DNA from: Piromyces finnis
Taxonomy: Eukaryota; Neocallimastigomycota; Neocallimastigomycetes; Neocallimastigales; Neocallimastigaceae
Length of the DNA: 64,000 nt
Assembly (NCBI GenBank): GCA_002104945.1
Contig: MCFH01000002.1
Coordinates: forward strand, 992,001-1,056,000
Direction: 5' to 3'
Position numbers and translations under genes: made by a program. Below the pieces are notes generated by a model, which saw only the letters and a list, made by a program, of their open reading frames with translations, did not search any database and was not told the DNA's origin. Shown here in pieces: positions 35,208 to 48,514 of the stretch; position 1 is the stretch's first letter; the number at the start of each line of letters is the position of its first letter.

Positions 35208-37282
35208 ATTAATAAAAAAAATCATTAATTATTAAAAAAAATAATAGAAAGTAAAAAAATTCAATGATTAAAATATATATTAATAATTTTTTTTTAATAC
35301 TTTTAAATAAATAAACCAATTATATTAAAAAAAAAGAAAAAATTAAAAATTTTAGAAAATGAAAATTGGTAAAATGAAATATATATTAATTATACACTAT
35401 AACTTGATTTTTTTTCATGTTTATTTATATTATTTAATAATTATTTCATAATATTTTTATATAATTAAGCTCACTATTATATGAACTTGACAACTATAAA
35501 AAAAGATCAAACCAAATGAAAAATTACAATAGCCAATTCTACGATTTTTAATGTCTCATTTCATTTACTATTATAAAATCATATAAAAGCATTGTTAAAT
35601 TACTATTATGATTACATAGAAAGATTTAAACATAATTATTTATTAATATATAATACATTTTTCTATATTATCTTTACAACGCCTGTTAAATTTTTTTTTT
35701 AACATAAACTTTATGTATAATTTCCAATCAATGATTCAACTGTAAAATAAAAATAATAAAAATAAGCTTTGAATAAAAAATATATAAGTAGATAGATAAG
35801 AATACTAATAATAGTAATATATTGTGATAATAATTACATTTAACAATACATTTAAATCAAAGTGTTCATCTAACTCTTACTATTATTATTCATATTAAAT
35901 ACTAATAAAACAAAGTAACTATATATGTAATAATTTATTGTGGAAGGACCATTGATACTTATATTTGTATAACAATAATGTAACAATATCCTTTCATCAT
36001 TACATTTATAATTTTTAGAAAAAAAAAGAAAAAAAAGGATACTACTACGAAATATACGTTGATTAAAATATATTTTTAATTACACTTTGCAATATTTATG
36101 TTTTTTTTTATTATTATTTGTCTTGTTTTGTTTTCATCTTTTTTTTTTTTTTTTTGTTAAAAAAGTTATAAAAAACTCACTAATCTTTTATAAATAATAA
36201 TTAAATGAATTATATTCAAAAATATTTTATATTAAATAAAATCTATATTTAAAATATTAACAACTATTCATAACCTAACCTTAAATAAATTATTTAAATG
36301 GTATGGTATTTTAAAAATTATAAAATATCTTAAAATATATCACAAATTAATCGTAAAATTTTGTTTATTATTATTATTCAATACCTGGCCTTATTGAAAA
36401 TAATATATTATAGTAATATATTATATTATACTCAATTGTATAAAAGATACAACATTTTTTCTAAAATTGTATTTTTTTCAATATTAAACCTTATTACTTA
36501 AAAAAAAGCTGATTTACTAACTATTAAACTTTATTTATAGTATTATGTTATTTTGTTGTTACACAAAACATTAGATAATTTTATTAGTAATACCAAGATA
36601 TGAAAAATTTTCCACATAATTCTGATTTTTGCTAAAACATAATGTATAAAACCTATTATGACAAAAAATAAGGAAATAAACCTTTAGTGATATGTATTTA
36701 TGAATAAGAAGTAAAAGTTTTAGAATTTGTATCCAATATTTTTAATATCATTAAAAATATTAGGAAAATATTATTTTAAAATGCAACTCTATCTTCCCTG
36801 TTAAAATGTGCATCCTACAAATGATAAACTATTTTTTCGAAAATAAATAAAAATTATAGTTAGTTATAAAAATTTTTATATTCATAAAAACTATTGTTGA
36901 TATATATAGTTTATTTAAACTAATAAATCATTAAAACATTGGTTTTAGGGTTGATAATCCATTTTATATAAACAAAAGAAAATCTTAAGCCTCTATTGTT
37001 AGCTTCCATAATAAAATTTTCTTATTTCTTAAATTACAAATAATTTATGATATTTTGTTCATCATAGTTTATTATTACATATATAATCAAATTAAAAGCC
37101 AATACACAACCCATAATTTATAATCTAAATTAGTTAAAAGTCAAACTATGGAATTAATTAATTTGTTTAAAACAAGGTTTTAGCCCTCATTAATACAAAA
37201 TTACTTATAAATTTAACATTTTAAAAAAATATAGTTCAAATTTATTAATTAAAAGTATTGTAGTACAAAATAATAATAATAA

Positions 37283-37314
<32 letters not shown>

Positions 37315-40300
37315 GATTATTAATTAGAAGTTTAACATAATATAAAGTGTGGTTATAAATTAATCAAATAAAAGATAAAACTTTTAATAAATATTGACAA
37401 TATAAATTAAAAATGTATAATGATAACATTAACAGTTTATTGTTAAACAATTTGAAAAGTAATTGTTAAAATATAAAGACAATATGTCTCATTAACCTTT
37501 AAAAATAAAAATAAATATATATATTTTTAATAATTTAATTATTTTTTTTTGTTCAATCCTTTGTTATATTTCAGCAGAATAATAAGAAAATACATTGCTA
37601 TAATAATGAATAAATCTTTTATTGTATTATATGTTTCAGTTATTAATATTTTTTAAATTAAAAATCTATGATAATTCTAACCCTTTACCATAAAAAGTTA
37701 TATTAAAAATAAACATTTAAAAAATTAAATAAAAAATTTGAAATAATAAATGAGACTAAAATTATAAATATATTATAATTAGAATAATTAAATAAAGTGT
37801 TTTATGTTGTTTCATTATATATTATTTTTTTTTAATAGTGCATAACTTACTAGGTTAGTATAATAATAAGTAATAGTAGGTATAGTTATTATTAAAGTAA
37901 ATTAAAATTAAAAGTAATAAATATTAAATAAAAATATTTTATTATTATGATGAATATATTTGATATTGATCTATTTTACATTATTTTTATTCTCGTTTTT
38001 TAAATTGTCTATAATAGAAAAATTATAAATAATATTTAATATTTTTATTGATGAATAAATCCTTTTTTTTTTTTCCAATATAAATATATAAATTAATTAA
38101 AAAAAAAGGAAAAAAGAAGTCCCTAATAGAAATAAACATTTCTAAAATAGGTAGAATAAACAACATACTATAATTTTATAATTTAGGGTACAAAAAAGGA
38201 ACAAGCCCAAAATTAATTGTAAAATTGATAAAAGTCAATAAAAAATGAGATGCTCATCAGTTAATAAACATTTTTTATTTATTCTATTTAATATTATTGT
38301 TAAGAATTGACGCCGCATTTATATTAAAAACTAAAATAAAAACATATTAAAATAACATTTTATAATAAATTGATCATTCACTTTTTTCTAATGATATAAT
38401 TTAACATTTTTATTTTTATTTTTTTTTTTTAATTTTAAATTGATATAAATGTATCCATTTTAATTATTTTCATTATTGAATTTTTATATATGAAATACTA
38501 TTATTACCTTTTTTTTTTAATATATAACTGTAACCATTTTATAAAAATAAAAATAATTAATTTTAAAGGTATGTTTCAGTGTGCCTTTTTTCCCTTTGTT
38601 TTTAACCCTGAAATTATTATTTATAATTTTAAATAGATAATATTATTTATTGGCAATTATTTTTAAATATTAAAAATAATCTGTCGTTTCAGATTCTAAG
38701 TATAAAAGTCAATCATGATCTGTAATTAATTAAATTTTTTGGTCACATTTTTTATCTATTTTAGTATAATAATAAACTTTAATAAATAATTTACAGTGTA
38801 GAGACATTAATATTATTAAATTAATTAAAATTTACGATAAAAATATTAATAAAAAAGGACCATAAACCTGATAATTATAATACTTTTATTAATGTGTTTA
38901 AAAATGGAGAGCAAAATATTATCTATTATTATCCTAAAAAAAATTTTATATGAAGTTAAACCTTATTTTCTGCCATATTTTTTAAGAATTAATAGGAGTA
39001 GTTTTTCATATACATATTTTTAATATTACAAAAAATGATCGCCATTATATTTATCATTTTAATTTTAAATTATCCCTCTTTCATATTTAGGAATGCTAAA
39101 GGATATTAATATCTTTTTTTTCAAAAAATATTAATAATATTTAAAATGGATAACCTTTTTTAACACTATTATTACAATATTACATTCATGATAATCATGT
39201 TGTTATTATATTATATTATATTATATTATATTATATTATATTATATTAATTTTTATATTATATTTCTAGTTCTAGTTATTATATACAAATACTATTTATT
39301 TTATTAAGATAGTTTTATGATATTGATATATTGTTTTTTATTATATGAAAGTTATTTATAGGTAGAAATTCATGATAGAAAAAACAAAAGGATTATATAA
39401 AATCAATTATGACTTTTTTGTTAAAAAAAAAATTCCTATTTGCATAATTTTTATTAAATTAAAATGTATAAAAAAAAAATACTATTTTTATTATTGGTGT
39501 AAAATGAGAATTTAAATATATTTACCTATTTTCAAATCTTAATTTCTAATTTATTATTTGTCTTTTTGTCCCTAAAATTTATTAAATTATTATCATAAAA
39601 AAATATTTTTGTATTCCTCAAAATAAAAAATTATTAATTAAAATAAATAAAAGATTAAGGATTTTAAAAATTTCTTAATATTTTTTTGTACATAAATAAA
39701 AAGGTATTTCAGAGTATACTTATTTAATATATAAATAACAAATTAAATGCATTACTGGAAAACTCTACAAAATTCTAATAGTTATGAATTCTTATATTTT
39801 ATTCAATTTAGTTCGATATATAAAACAAACAATATTTCGTTTTTTTAAATATATTCCTTAATTAAAATACAATTTTTTTTAAGACAGAGAGTTTAGTCAT
39901 ATTAATAATGAATATGAATAAAATTTAATTTTTAAAATAATCAATATATAATAAAAAATAATTATAATTGCATTATTAATATCATTATCAACTGAAAGTT
40001 GGTGACATAATGATTATTAAAATTTTTTAATTTATTTTTAAATTAAAAATAAATTATATAATATCATCATGTTTCATGTTTATATTATTTATTTTTTAAT
40101 ATTCTTATATATTCATGGTAATAAATGAAACATATTTCATAATTAAATAAAGTGATATATTAATTTATATATAAATCATATAAATTATGAAATAAAGAAA
40201 ACATTTTATTTCACTCTTTATGCTTTTTTTTACTAGGTAGTTATTCATTATGCTTTACTTTGATGTAGTTTTTATACATATTTCATAATAATATAAAATT

Positions 40301-43300
40301 TTTATTAATTTATTATATATATCTTTATAAATATTAGAAGTTATTCAATTGTAAAGAAATCTATATAAGATATTAAAAGTTGTAAAATATATATATAAAT
40401 TATATATACTATAATAAACAAAGTGAAGTGTGTTAATAGTTTTTTTTATTTTCGAAATATTCCTTAAACTTTATAAATTAAATTAATATTAAAACTTTTA
40501 TTTAAATTAAATTAAAACGCCGTATAATTATATAGAATTTAAATTAAAATTAACTTTATTAATTTATATTATATTAACATTAATTATAATTATTATTATT
40601 ATGTATGTTTGACAAAAAAGTGATATGTTAATAATCTATTTAAATCAAAATAATAGTATTGAAAATATATTATTAGATATATTATAGTAATATAATTTTT
40701 TTTTTTTTTAGTGATCACTAAATTTAATTTTTTAATATTTTGTTTATTATCATTATTACCAATGTGATTTTTTTTTCTTAATATCATTAATAAGGTAACA
40801 TTAATGCTAATTTTATAAATGTCTCTAAAGTAATAATTATTAAATATCATCCCTTATAATAATGATTCATTATTATCTGCTACTAACTCATATTTTTATT
40901 ATTGTCAATGTTTCATGTTTTAATAACTAAATTTTCAACCTTTTTTTTTTTTTAGTTTTTTTCAAAAAAAATATATTCGTATTTAATTATTTAATAATAG
41001 TTATCTTAATAATAAGAAATAAATTAATAACTAACTATTACTTTTTTAATTTTTGAAATAAACCCAGTATATTAAAGTATTAATAAAAAAAACATGCTTA
41101 ATCAAAAGGCATAGAATTATCAATATATCATGATTAATTTTAAAATGAACTTTATAAATAAAAAACCAAAATGAATAATATTAATATTTATATATTAAAT
41201 TATATATTAAAAATTTTCTGTACTTCTATTAATATTAAATTAAAAATTAATTTTAATTTTTTTTTTTTTTTATACTTTTAATTTATTCATTGTTCAGGAA
41301 AATCAAATTATAAATTCAATAATATTCTCCTAAAAACAATATACTCTTGCATAAACATTAAATTTTAATAAAGTATTTTCTTGTTGATTTTCATATATAT
41401 ATTTTTTTTAAAAAAAAAAAAATTGAAAATCAAAGCCTCATTATATTTTAATTAAAAATTTCCAAAGTTTATGTATACCATTAAATTAATGGAGAATATA
41501 ATTTTCTTTAATAATATTAATAAGTTATCCTTTTTTTAAAGAAACTAATTGCTTGAGCTCAACATATTAATATATATTATATTTATTTTGAAGCATATAT
41601 CATTATTGTATTTTTTTCCCTTTATATTTTTATATTTTTTTTTGAGAGATAATTTAATCCTGATATTTTAATTTTATTTAAATCTATCAATTTAACTTTA
41701 AAGAAATATAGCATTAAATTTTTTCTTTTTTCCATGTTTGGTTTTTTATACTTAAAGTTTAATAGTAAATAGAATTCCGTTAGATAAAATCTAAAATAAA
41801 GGTTATTTCATTTTTCTAACTCTATTTCATAAAAGATGGACAATTTTAATTTATTGAAATATAATAAGATTTATTAAATAACGTTTTCAATCTAATTTTT
41901 TAATTTATATATTTTATTAATAGGTGAATAAAAGTAAATAATGAAGTTTAAAATATATTAATTATTTAAAAAATAGTTTTTATACCCAATTTTTTTTTTA
42001 TTTTTTTTGTAATCAAAATTTTTAAGTTTTTTAAGTTGACACAAACAAATTAAAAATATATTGGAATATCTCTAATTAATATATAGTCATTGTTAGTTAA
42101 GGATTTTAATATTACACAAGCTTACTTTTACTTTTTTTTTGGTTAAATTCTTTTTCTTTTTTTTTTCAATTTTTTAACTATTTCTTATAATTATTTTTAA
42201 AAAAAATATGATGATGAAATTAAAATTTATAGGAAATTTATGATACAGATGCTATTATATTATAAAAACAATAATATAATAATTATTTTAAATTATTAAT
42301 GAAATATATATTAAATAACTTCATTTTAAATTATAAAAAATTTAACAATAGTAATTTATATCACTTAATATCATAACTTATATTATAATGTGTATTATTA
42401 ATAAATTATTTAAATTTTTTATATTATATTTATTAGTTATAATATATATAAATAATAAAAATGTAAAACAAATAAAATTTATATTTTAAAAAAAGGATTT
42501 TATTATATGTGGTACAAATTTTTTTTTTAAAAAAATAAACGAATAAAAGTACTTATATTCTAATATATTACAATTATTAATCCAAATATATTAATTAATA
42601 AATTATTTATATTTAAATAGATTCCTAATTTATAAATTAGTTAAGATATTAATAAAAAAATTAATTTATTATTTTTTATCCATAATTCCTATTTTGTTAA
42701 AAATCAGTAAGAGAATTAAGGTGTAGATGATTAATATATTAAATTAAAGTCTATATTTAATATATTAATTTTTTATTTAATATAAACAATTATTTATAAG
42801 ATATTAATTAATAAATTATTTAGTATTACTATATATATTTTGACAAAAAATAAAACAAGAAAAAAGTAATTTTCATTTAAGATAATATAAATAAATGCAT
42901 ATTTTTATTGTAAAATATATTTTATATACGGTCAGTAAATTATATTTAATATATTAAAATATAATATATTATATAAATAGATTTTAATAAATTATGCAAT
43001 ATAATTTACTATACGAAAAGTTTAAAATACTAAATAATAAACCAAATATATAAAATTACTATATAACATTATATATTAGAATTTTATAGGATTATCGTTT
43101 TTAAATATAAAAAAATAATATTATGCAATATGGAATATAGAATATTTATACTCAAAACTCTTTTTATTAATAAATTGTGATATATATTTAATATATTTAA
43201 TAATTACACCAACTTTAATTTTTTTCATTTTATATAATTTAAATTATTAAAATAAATTAATATATTATTTATATAAAATATAACACATAGTAAAATATAT

Positions 43301-44072
43301 TAGAGTAAACTATTATATACATTATAACGCTATTCGATAAATTTATATTATATTTCCTTTTTGCTAATTAAAATATAAACTTTAATAGATAATGAATTGA
43401 GAAATTGTATTAATTAAAATACTACTTAATATAATGATAAAGTTACATAATAAAAAAGTGTTTAATAATTTTTTTGAGATTATATTAATTTTTTTTCATA
43501 TATAATATTTAAATTCTTCTTCTTTTTTTTTTCTTTAAACATCTTATTTATATTAAAAAATAAAAAAATTATAAAGTAGTTTAAATAAAAATAAATTTTT
43601 TTCTTTGTAAATATTATATTTTTTTATAAATATTTTTCTTTTGTATAATTAATTAGAGCAATATAAATAAATATTGTATATATAGTAAAAAGTTCATTTT
43701 AAAAACTTAATAGCAGGTTTAAACATAGTTTTTTAAATAGAACTTTACTTTAGAAATATAAATATTAAAAAAAAAGAACATATTTAAAAAAGATAAAAAA
43801 TATTATTTTATAAAGAACATTATATATACTGTTTTAAGCGAGTGAATAAAAAGAAAAAATTTTTCATTTTTATGTTTATTGTATAATAATTTATTTATTA
43901 CTTTAATAATTTATTCACTTTGATAGTGTATATAATATATAATATATCAGTAAAATTTAAAAATAAATTAAATCTATTAAAAATTATTGTAAATATAAAT
44001 AAGAATTAAAATAATAATAATAAAAAAGAATAAATAAAAATATAACCGAAAAAATAAATAAAAACATTAAAA
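35208..44072. other. 8.9-kb gene-poor A/T-rich stretch
   Basis: The first ~350 bp may hold final short exons of the coiled-coil gene: a segment near 35347-35363 after a TTTTAG acceptor, and one near 35470-35550. Beyond that I find no coding pattern, no tRNA-like or rRNA-like sequence and no transposon ends. Only simple repeats, A/T tracts and a TTATA pentamer array near 39203-39247 are visible. The right end contains the promoter and A-rich leader of the SAP-domain gene. Confidence 0.5.
39203..39247. repeat. (TTATA)n pentanucleotide repeat
   Basis: About nine perfect TTATA units in tandem within non-coding DNA. A low-complexity array with no associated feature. Confidence 0.9.
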
Positions 44073-45671
44073 ATGCAATATCAAGGTCAAGAAAATATAA
44101 ACTTTGTAGTTCAAAATAATCAAAATCAAATGATTATTGATGGAGGCAATTCTGTTCCAATGCAACAACAAACCACCTCTGACTTTGAATGGTTAAATCT
44201 TATGAATCAAGATTCTCAACAACCACAACACTGGCAACAACCAGCTATCCAAAGAAGACAAAGAGCTAATACTATTGCTACCGCACCTTCTCAAACTCAA
44301 TATCAAGTTATAAATCAACCAGTAATGAATCAACAACAACAAATGTTAAATCAACAACAAATAATAAATCAACAACAACAACAAATAATGGGTCAACAGC
44401 AACAAATAATGGGTCAACAACCAATGGAAATCGTTAACCAACCAACTACTTTAATAATTAATCAAACACAAGCAACTACTCAACAACCAATATTGGTACA
44501 GCAAACTCAACCATCTACTCCACAACAAATATTAGTACAACAAACTCAACCATCAACCCCACAACCAATATTAGTACAACAACAAACCCAACCTACTCAA
44601 ATTATTGTTCAACAACAACCAATTTTAGTTCAACAAACTTCTCCACAAACCCCAACTCAACAAATAATTGTTCAAGAAGCTGTTCCAGTGACTACTCAAA
44701 ATTCTCAATTTATGATTGCACAACAAGGTCGTCAAAGAGCAAATACTATTCCAGGTTCTACTGCCCCTCCATATCCACCACAAAGTACTACTTCTTCTCC
44801 ATACTCTTCTTCAAGTGTTAAATCTACTGTATCTACTCCACCTGTTGGTAAAATCGCTATTAGTAGCAATCCAACAAAGAGTATTCCAGCAACCTCTAGT
44901 CCATTACCTGGAATGATTCCAATGATGGGATTCCAAAGTAAATTAAGTAGAGATTTATTTACTCAAAGTGAACATCTTAGAAAATTGGATGAAGAATTAG
45001 ACAAGGTTGATTTTGATGATGTTACAGTATATGAATTAAAAGATCTTTTAAGAAAAAGAGGTTTACCATCTTCAGGAAAGAAGGCTATCTTAACTGAAAG
45101 ACTTTTAGATGAAAAAAGAAATGCCGAAACTAGAAAGAGAAATTATTTAGAAGCTGAAGAATTAAGAAAGAAGGGCCAATTAAATATAAATGGTATTTGT
45201 GGTTCAAATCAAATAATGGACCTTTACGGCGGTATCACCGCGTTAACAACTCAAGAACTTCCAATGCCAAATCCAGTAATTGCTTCTCCATCTAGTGTAA
45301 CATTACAACCAATAATGCCAATGGGCGTTAATCAAGTCAAAACTCGTCAACGTTCCTATTCTGATTCAAGATTAACTCGTCCAAATATAATGGAAGGTTC
45401 TATTAAGACTTCACCAAATATCAACAGTAATTTAAAGAATCAAATATCTTTTCAAGATGTTATGCAAACTGATGCTGTTGTAACTAATGCAAGCCCAAAT
45501 GTTGTCTATGCTCAAAATCAAAACTTCCAACAAGTAAATATGCAACCACAACAAAGTGTTATATACACACAACCACAACAAAATTATATGCAAATACAAA
45601 GTATGTCTACTGATGCTACATGGAATCAAAATAATAATATGAGTAAGTATAGTAGCTCATTAATGATTTAA
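44073..45671 (+). CDS. Gln/Pro-rich protein with a SAP DNA-binding motif, 532 aa
   Basis: Intronless frame with an A-rich leader before the ATG. Residues 1-215 are rich in Gln, Pro and Thr, with near-repeats of the type ILVQQTQPSTPQ, so the region is disordered and probably an activation or condensate-type segment. A SAP motif lies at about 319-352 (VTVYELKDLLRKRGLPSSGK, then KAILTERLLDE). It is flanked by charged helices (LRKLDEELDKVDFDD before; RKRNYLEAEELRKKG after). SAP motifs bind A/T-rich or scaffold-attachment DNA and also occur in RNA-processing and SUMO-ligase proteins. Three basic phosphosite-like motifs recur: RQRANTIA near 67, RQRANTIP near 221 and RQRSYSDS near 426. Each matches the R-x-R-x-x-S/T or R-x-x-S/T preference of AGC-type kinases. 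No catalytic domain. Probably a nuclear regulator; the orthologue is not identified. Confidence 0.85.
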   Translation: MQYQGQENINFVVQNNQNQMIIDGGNSVPMQQQTTSDFEWLNLMNQDSQQPQHWQQPAIQRRQRANTIATAPSQTQYQVINQPVMNQQQQMLNQQQIINQQQQQIMGQQQQIMGQQPMEIVNQPTTLIINQTQATTQQPILVQQTQPSTPQQILVQQTQPSTPQPILVQQQTQPTQIIVQQQPILVQQTSPQTPTQQIIVQEAVPVTTQNSQFMIAQQGRQRANTIPGSTAPPYPPQSTTSSPYSSSSVKSTVSTPPVGKIAISSNPTKSIPATSSPLPGMIPMMGFQSKLSRDLFTQSEHLRKLDEELDKVDFDDVTVYELKDLLRKRGLPSSGKKAILTERLLDEKRNAETRKRNYLEAEELRKKGQLNINGICGSNQIMDLYGGITALTTQELPMPNPVIASPSSVTLQPIMPMGVNQVKTRQRSYSDSRLTRPNIMEGSIKTSPNINSNLKNQISFQDVMQTDAVVTNASPNVVYAQNQNFQQVNMQPQQSVIYTQPQQNYMQIQSMSTDATWNQNNNMSKYSSSLMI

Positions 45672-47679
45672 AATAAAAGAAATTAAAATTTCTTTTATTT
45701 TTTAATGTTACCCCCCCAAAATTCATAAATTAAAAAATTGTTTTGTTAATTTAAATAATTTTTACCACTGATTAAATAATTTATTTTTTTAAATAATATT
45801 GAAATTAAATACTATCGTTATTAAATTTAAATATTTATTATTTGAAACATTTAATATAAAAATTTTTATAATGGAAAAATTTGTAAAAAAAATAATTATA
45901 AATAATTTTTATTAAAAAATAATAAAAAAATATAAAAATTTTCATTAAAATATATGTAAATATTTATTTTATATGAAAATTTGTAATTTTATAGTATTAA
46001 ATTCTAAAAACGTTATAAAAATTTTATATTAAATTTTGAGGGAACATGATATTTTTTTAAAATATATATTAAATTATTTTGAAACTTATTAGATAGAAAG
46101 TACTAATTAGTTAAATTTTAATTTCTATAATTATTTTTTAGTACCAGTCCAAAATGTTATCAATTATCAAAAACCAATTGCAAATGCATACTAAATGTAA
46201 TTAAATAGTAATAATATTAGGCATTATATTTAATGCTATATTTATCACTGAAATAAAACAAAACAAACAAACAAACAAAAAAAAAAACACAAAAAAAAAA
46301 CACAAAAAAAAATAATATTCGCTGCAAATATTTATTAAAATATTAATCAAATATGATACAAACAATATTAAAAAAAAAACAAAAAAAAAAAAACAAACCC
46401 GAAGCCCTAAATGACGATTAGGTATATTATGCAGTCAGCATTAAATATTAACATCAATAATGAAAAATGTTATTTACTTCCATATCTTAACAATTAAACT
46501 TTTGCATCAATTATTCTTTTAAAATCCTTTTTTTATTTTTAAATTAATATTTTTATATTATTGAATAATTTATTAATTTTAAAATAGTATTAAAAATATA
46601 TAAATTTAAAAAAAAAAACATATTTATAGGAAAAGTTAAGAAATAACATTATTTTTTTTAAAAATATATATTTATATTTTAAAATAATAATGCTTAGGTA
46701 ATTTAATAATACTCGTTATAATTTATTTTTTTAAAATTTTTTTCTTATTAAATTATTCAATGATAATCATAATATTTAAAGATCAAAATTATTTTAAAAA
46801 GATATAACAATATTCAAAGAATGACAAGCGAAGAAAATAATAATTAAAAAAAAAAAAACAATAACAAAAAGCAACAACAAAGAAACAAGCAAACAAACAA
46901 ATATAAAAACTAACATAAAAAAGCAATAATGAAAATTAGTTATATTAAAAATATATAGAATTAATATATATTTTTAAAGTATAGAAATAAAAAAAATAGT
47001 ATAATTATTATTTTTTGGACAAAATAGATTATTTTCTTATAAGAAAATATGATGTTTTGTATGCTTTATAATTATACACGAATTAATGATTTTTAGTATA
47101 TTCTATACTGTTTAATGATAATTAATTGTATAACTAATATTAATGATCAAAAAAGATATATATATATATTATATATGGTATAATGAAACCTTTTATATTT
47201 ATATATATCATCTTTAAAGCATAAATAGATAAGTGGATCAGTAGGTTATAAAAAAAGAAAGAAAAGGGTGATTATTATTAAAATATAAAAAATGGTATTT
47301 CTCAAATACCAATAATTCATCCAAAAATTAAGTGATCAAGAAGAGTTAAAGGTCAGAAAAAAGTGAATTTATAATATGCAATGCAAGTCATAAAAAATTA
47401 TATTCAATAAAGTATTCTTTGAAAAAATACGATTAAGCAAATAAACAAATGAAAAAAGTCAAAAATTAATATTCATACTAATGAACATTTAGCAATAAAA
47501 ATTATAATTATCAATATTTTTTTTATTTATTTTATTTTTATTAATTATTTTATAAATTTTAAATTTTATATAATTTTAAACAATTAAAATTCTTTTAATG
47601 TTTTTTTTAATCTTTAGAAAATTTACTTTTTTATTTTATTAAAAAGATAAAATACATAAATATAAAATTTCAATTTAAT

Positions 47680-47706
47680 AAACAAACAAACAAACAAACA
47701 AACAAA

Positions 47707-47749
<43 letters not shown>

Positions 47750-47750
47750 A
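47680..47750. repeat. (AAAC)n followed by (AAAT)n microsatellite
   Basis: About six AAAC units run directly into about eleven AAAT units in the same phase, so one array probably arose from the other by point change and slippage. Confidence 0.9.
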
Positions 47751-48072
47751 AAAATAAAATTTTTAATAATAATTTTTTGTTTCATTATAGTATCAATACG
47801 TTACATTACGTTAAGAAAATTTTTTTGTTATAATTAACTTTAATTAATATTAAATAATAAAATAATTTTTGTAGAAGAATCTTAATTATTAATAAATTAG
47901 TTATTAGTAATAAATAGAAAAATTTAGAAGAATAAATAGTTTAGTTTAGTAAAAGAATTTTAACACCTTCTCGAAGTAATATTAATTTTATAATCTTTAT
48001 TATTAATTATTTTTATGTAATTAGTAATTATTAGTAATTATTATTAATAAAAAATTAAAATAATTGTAAAGC

Positions 48073-48133
48073 CTCAATTGAAGCTTTAGTATAAATAGTT
48101 AAAGAAAAAATAATTAGTTAAGCTTCAATTGAG
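48073..48133. repeat. 14-bp inverted repeat with 33-bp spacer
   Basis: CTCAATTGAAGCTT at 48073-48086 and its exact reverse complement AAGCTTCAATTGAG at 48120-48133. No coding context. It could be a small hairpin or a degraded terminal inverted repeat. Confidence 0.7.
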
Positions 48134-48514
48134 AATTATTTTCAAATTCTATAAAAACCTTTTTATTATTCTGACTTATAAAAAGTCCACTTTTCAATGT
48201 TAATAAAAGATCAAATATAATTTTAAACTTAAATTATTAATAAAAGAGTCTTGTGTAAAATTTTTAAATAAATTTCTATTATTGTCTTTTCTAAATTTTT
48301 ATCAAACCTTATTTAATAATAAAATAATTCAACCTATTCGCCAAACCCCTGATATTTTTTGTTTCATTATAGTTGTACATCTTCCATTATCAATTTATTT
48401 TTAATAAACTTTTTTCTTTATATCATTTTTCAGTTTTCATTAAGATGTAACTAATTTCTTTTTCTTTTTTTTTTTATTTTAGTTTTTGAGGTAATAAAAC
48501 AGGATGTATAATGA

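Larger units (their letters stand above)
45672..48514. other. Intergenic region with simple repeats
   Basis: A/T-rich, no gene seen. It includes a short C run near 45711-45717, A/C-rich tracts at about 46257-46310 and 46370-46400, the AAAC/AAAT array at 47680-47750 and a 14-bp inverted repeat at 48073-48133. Possible upstream exons of the GC-shifted frame at 48515 could lie at the right end but are not defined. Confidence 0.5.

Noticed and set aside
40599-40850. Minus-strand frame of 83 codons in the gene desert
   Set aside because: Lys/Asn/Ile/Tyr composition typical of chance A/T-rich frames; no motif or neighbouring exons.
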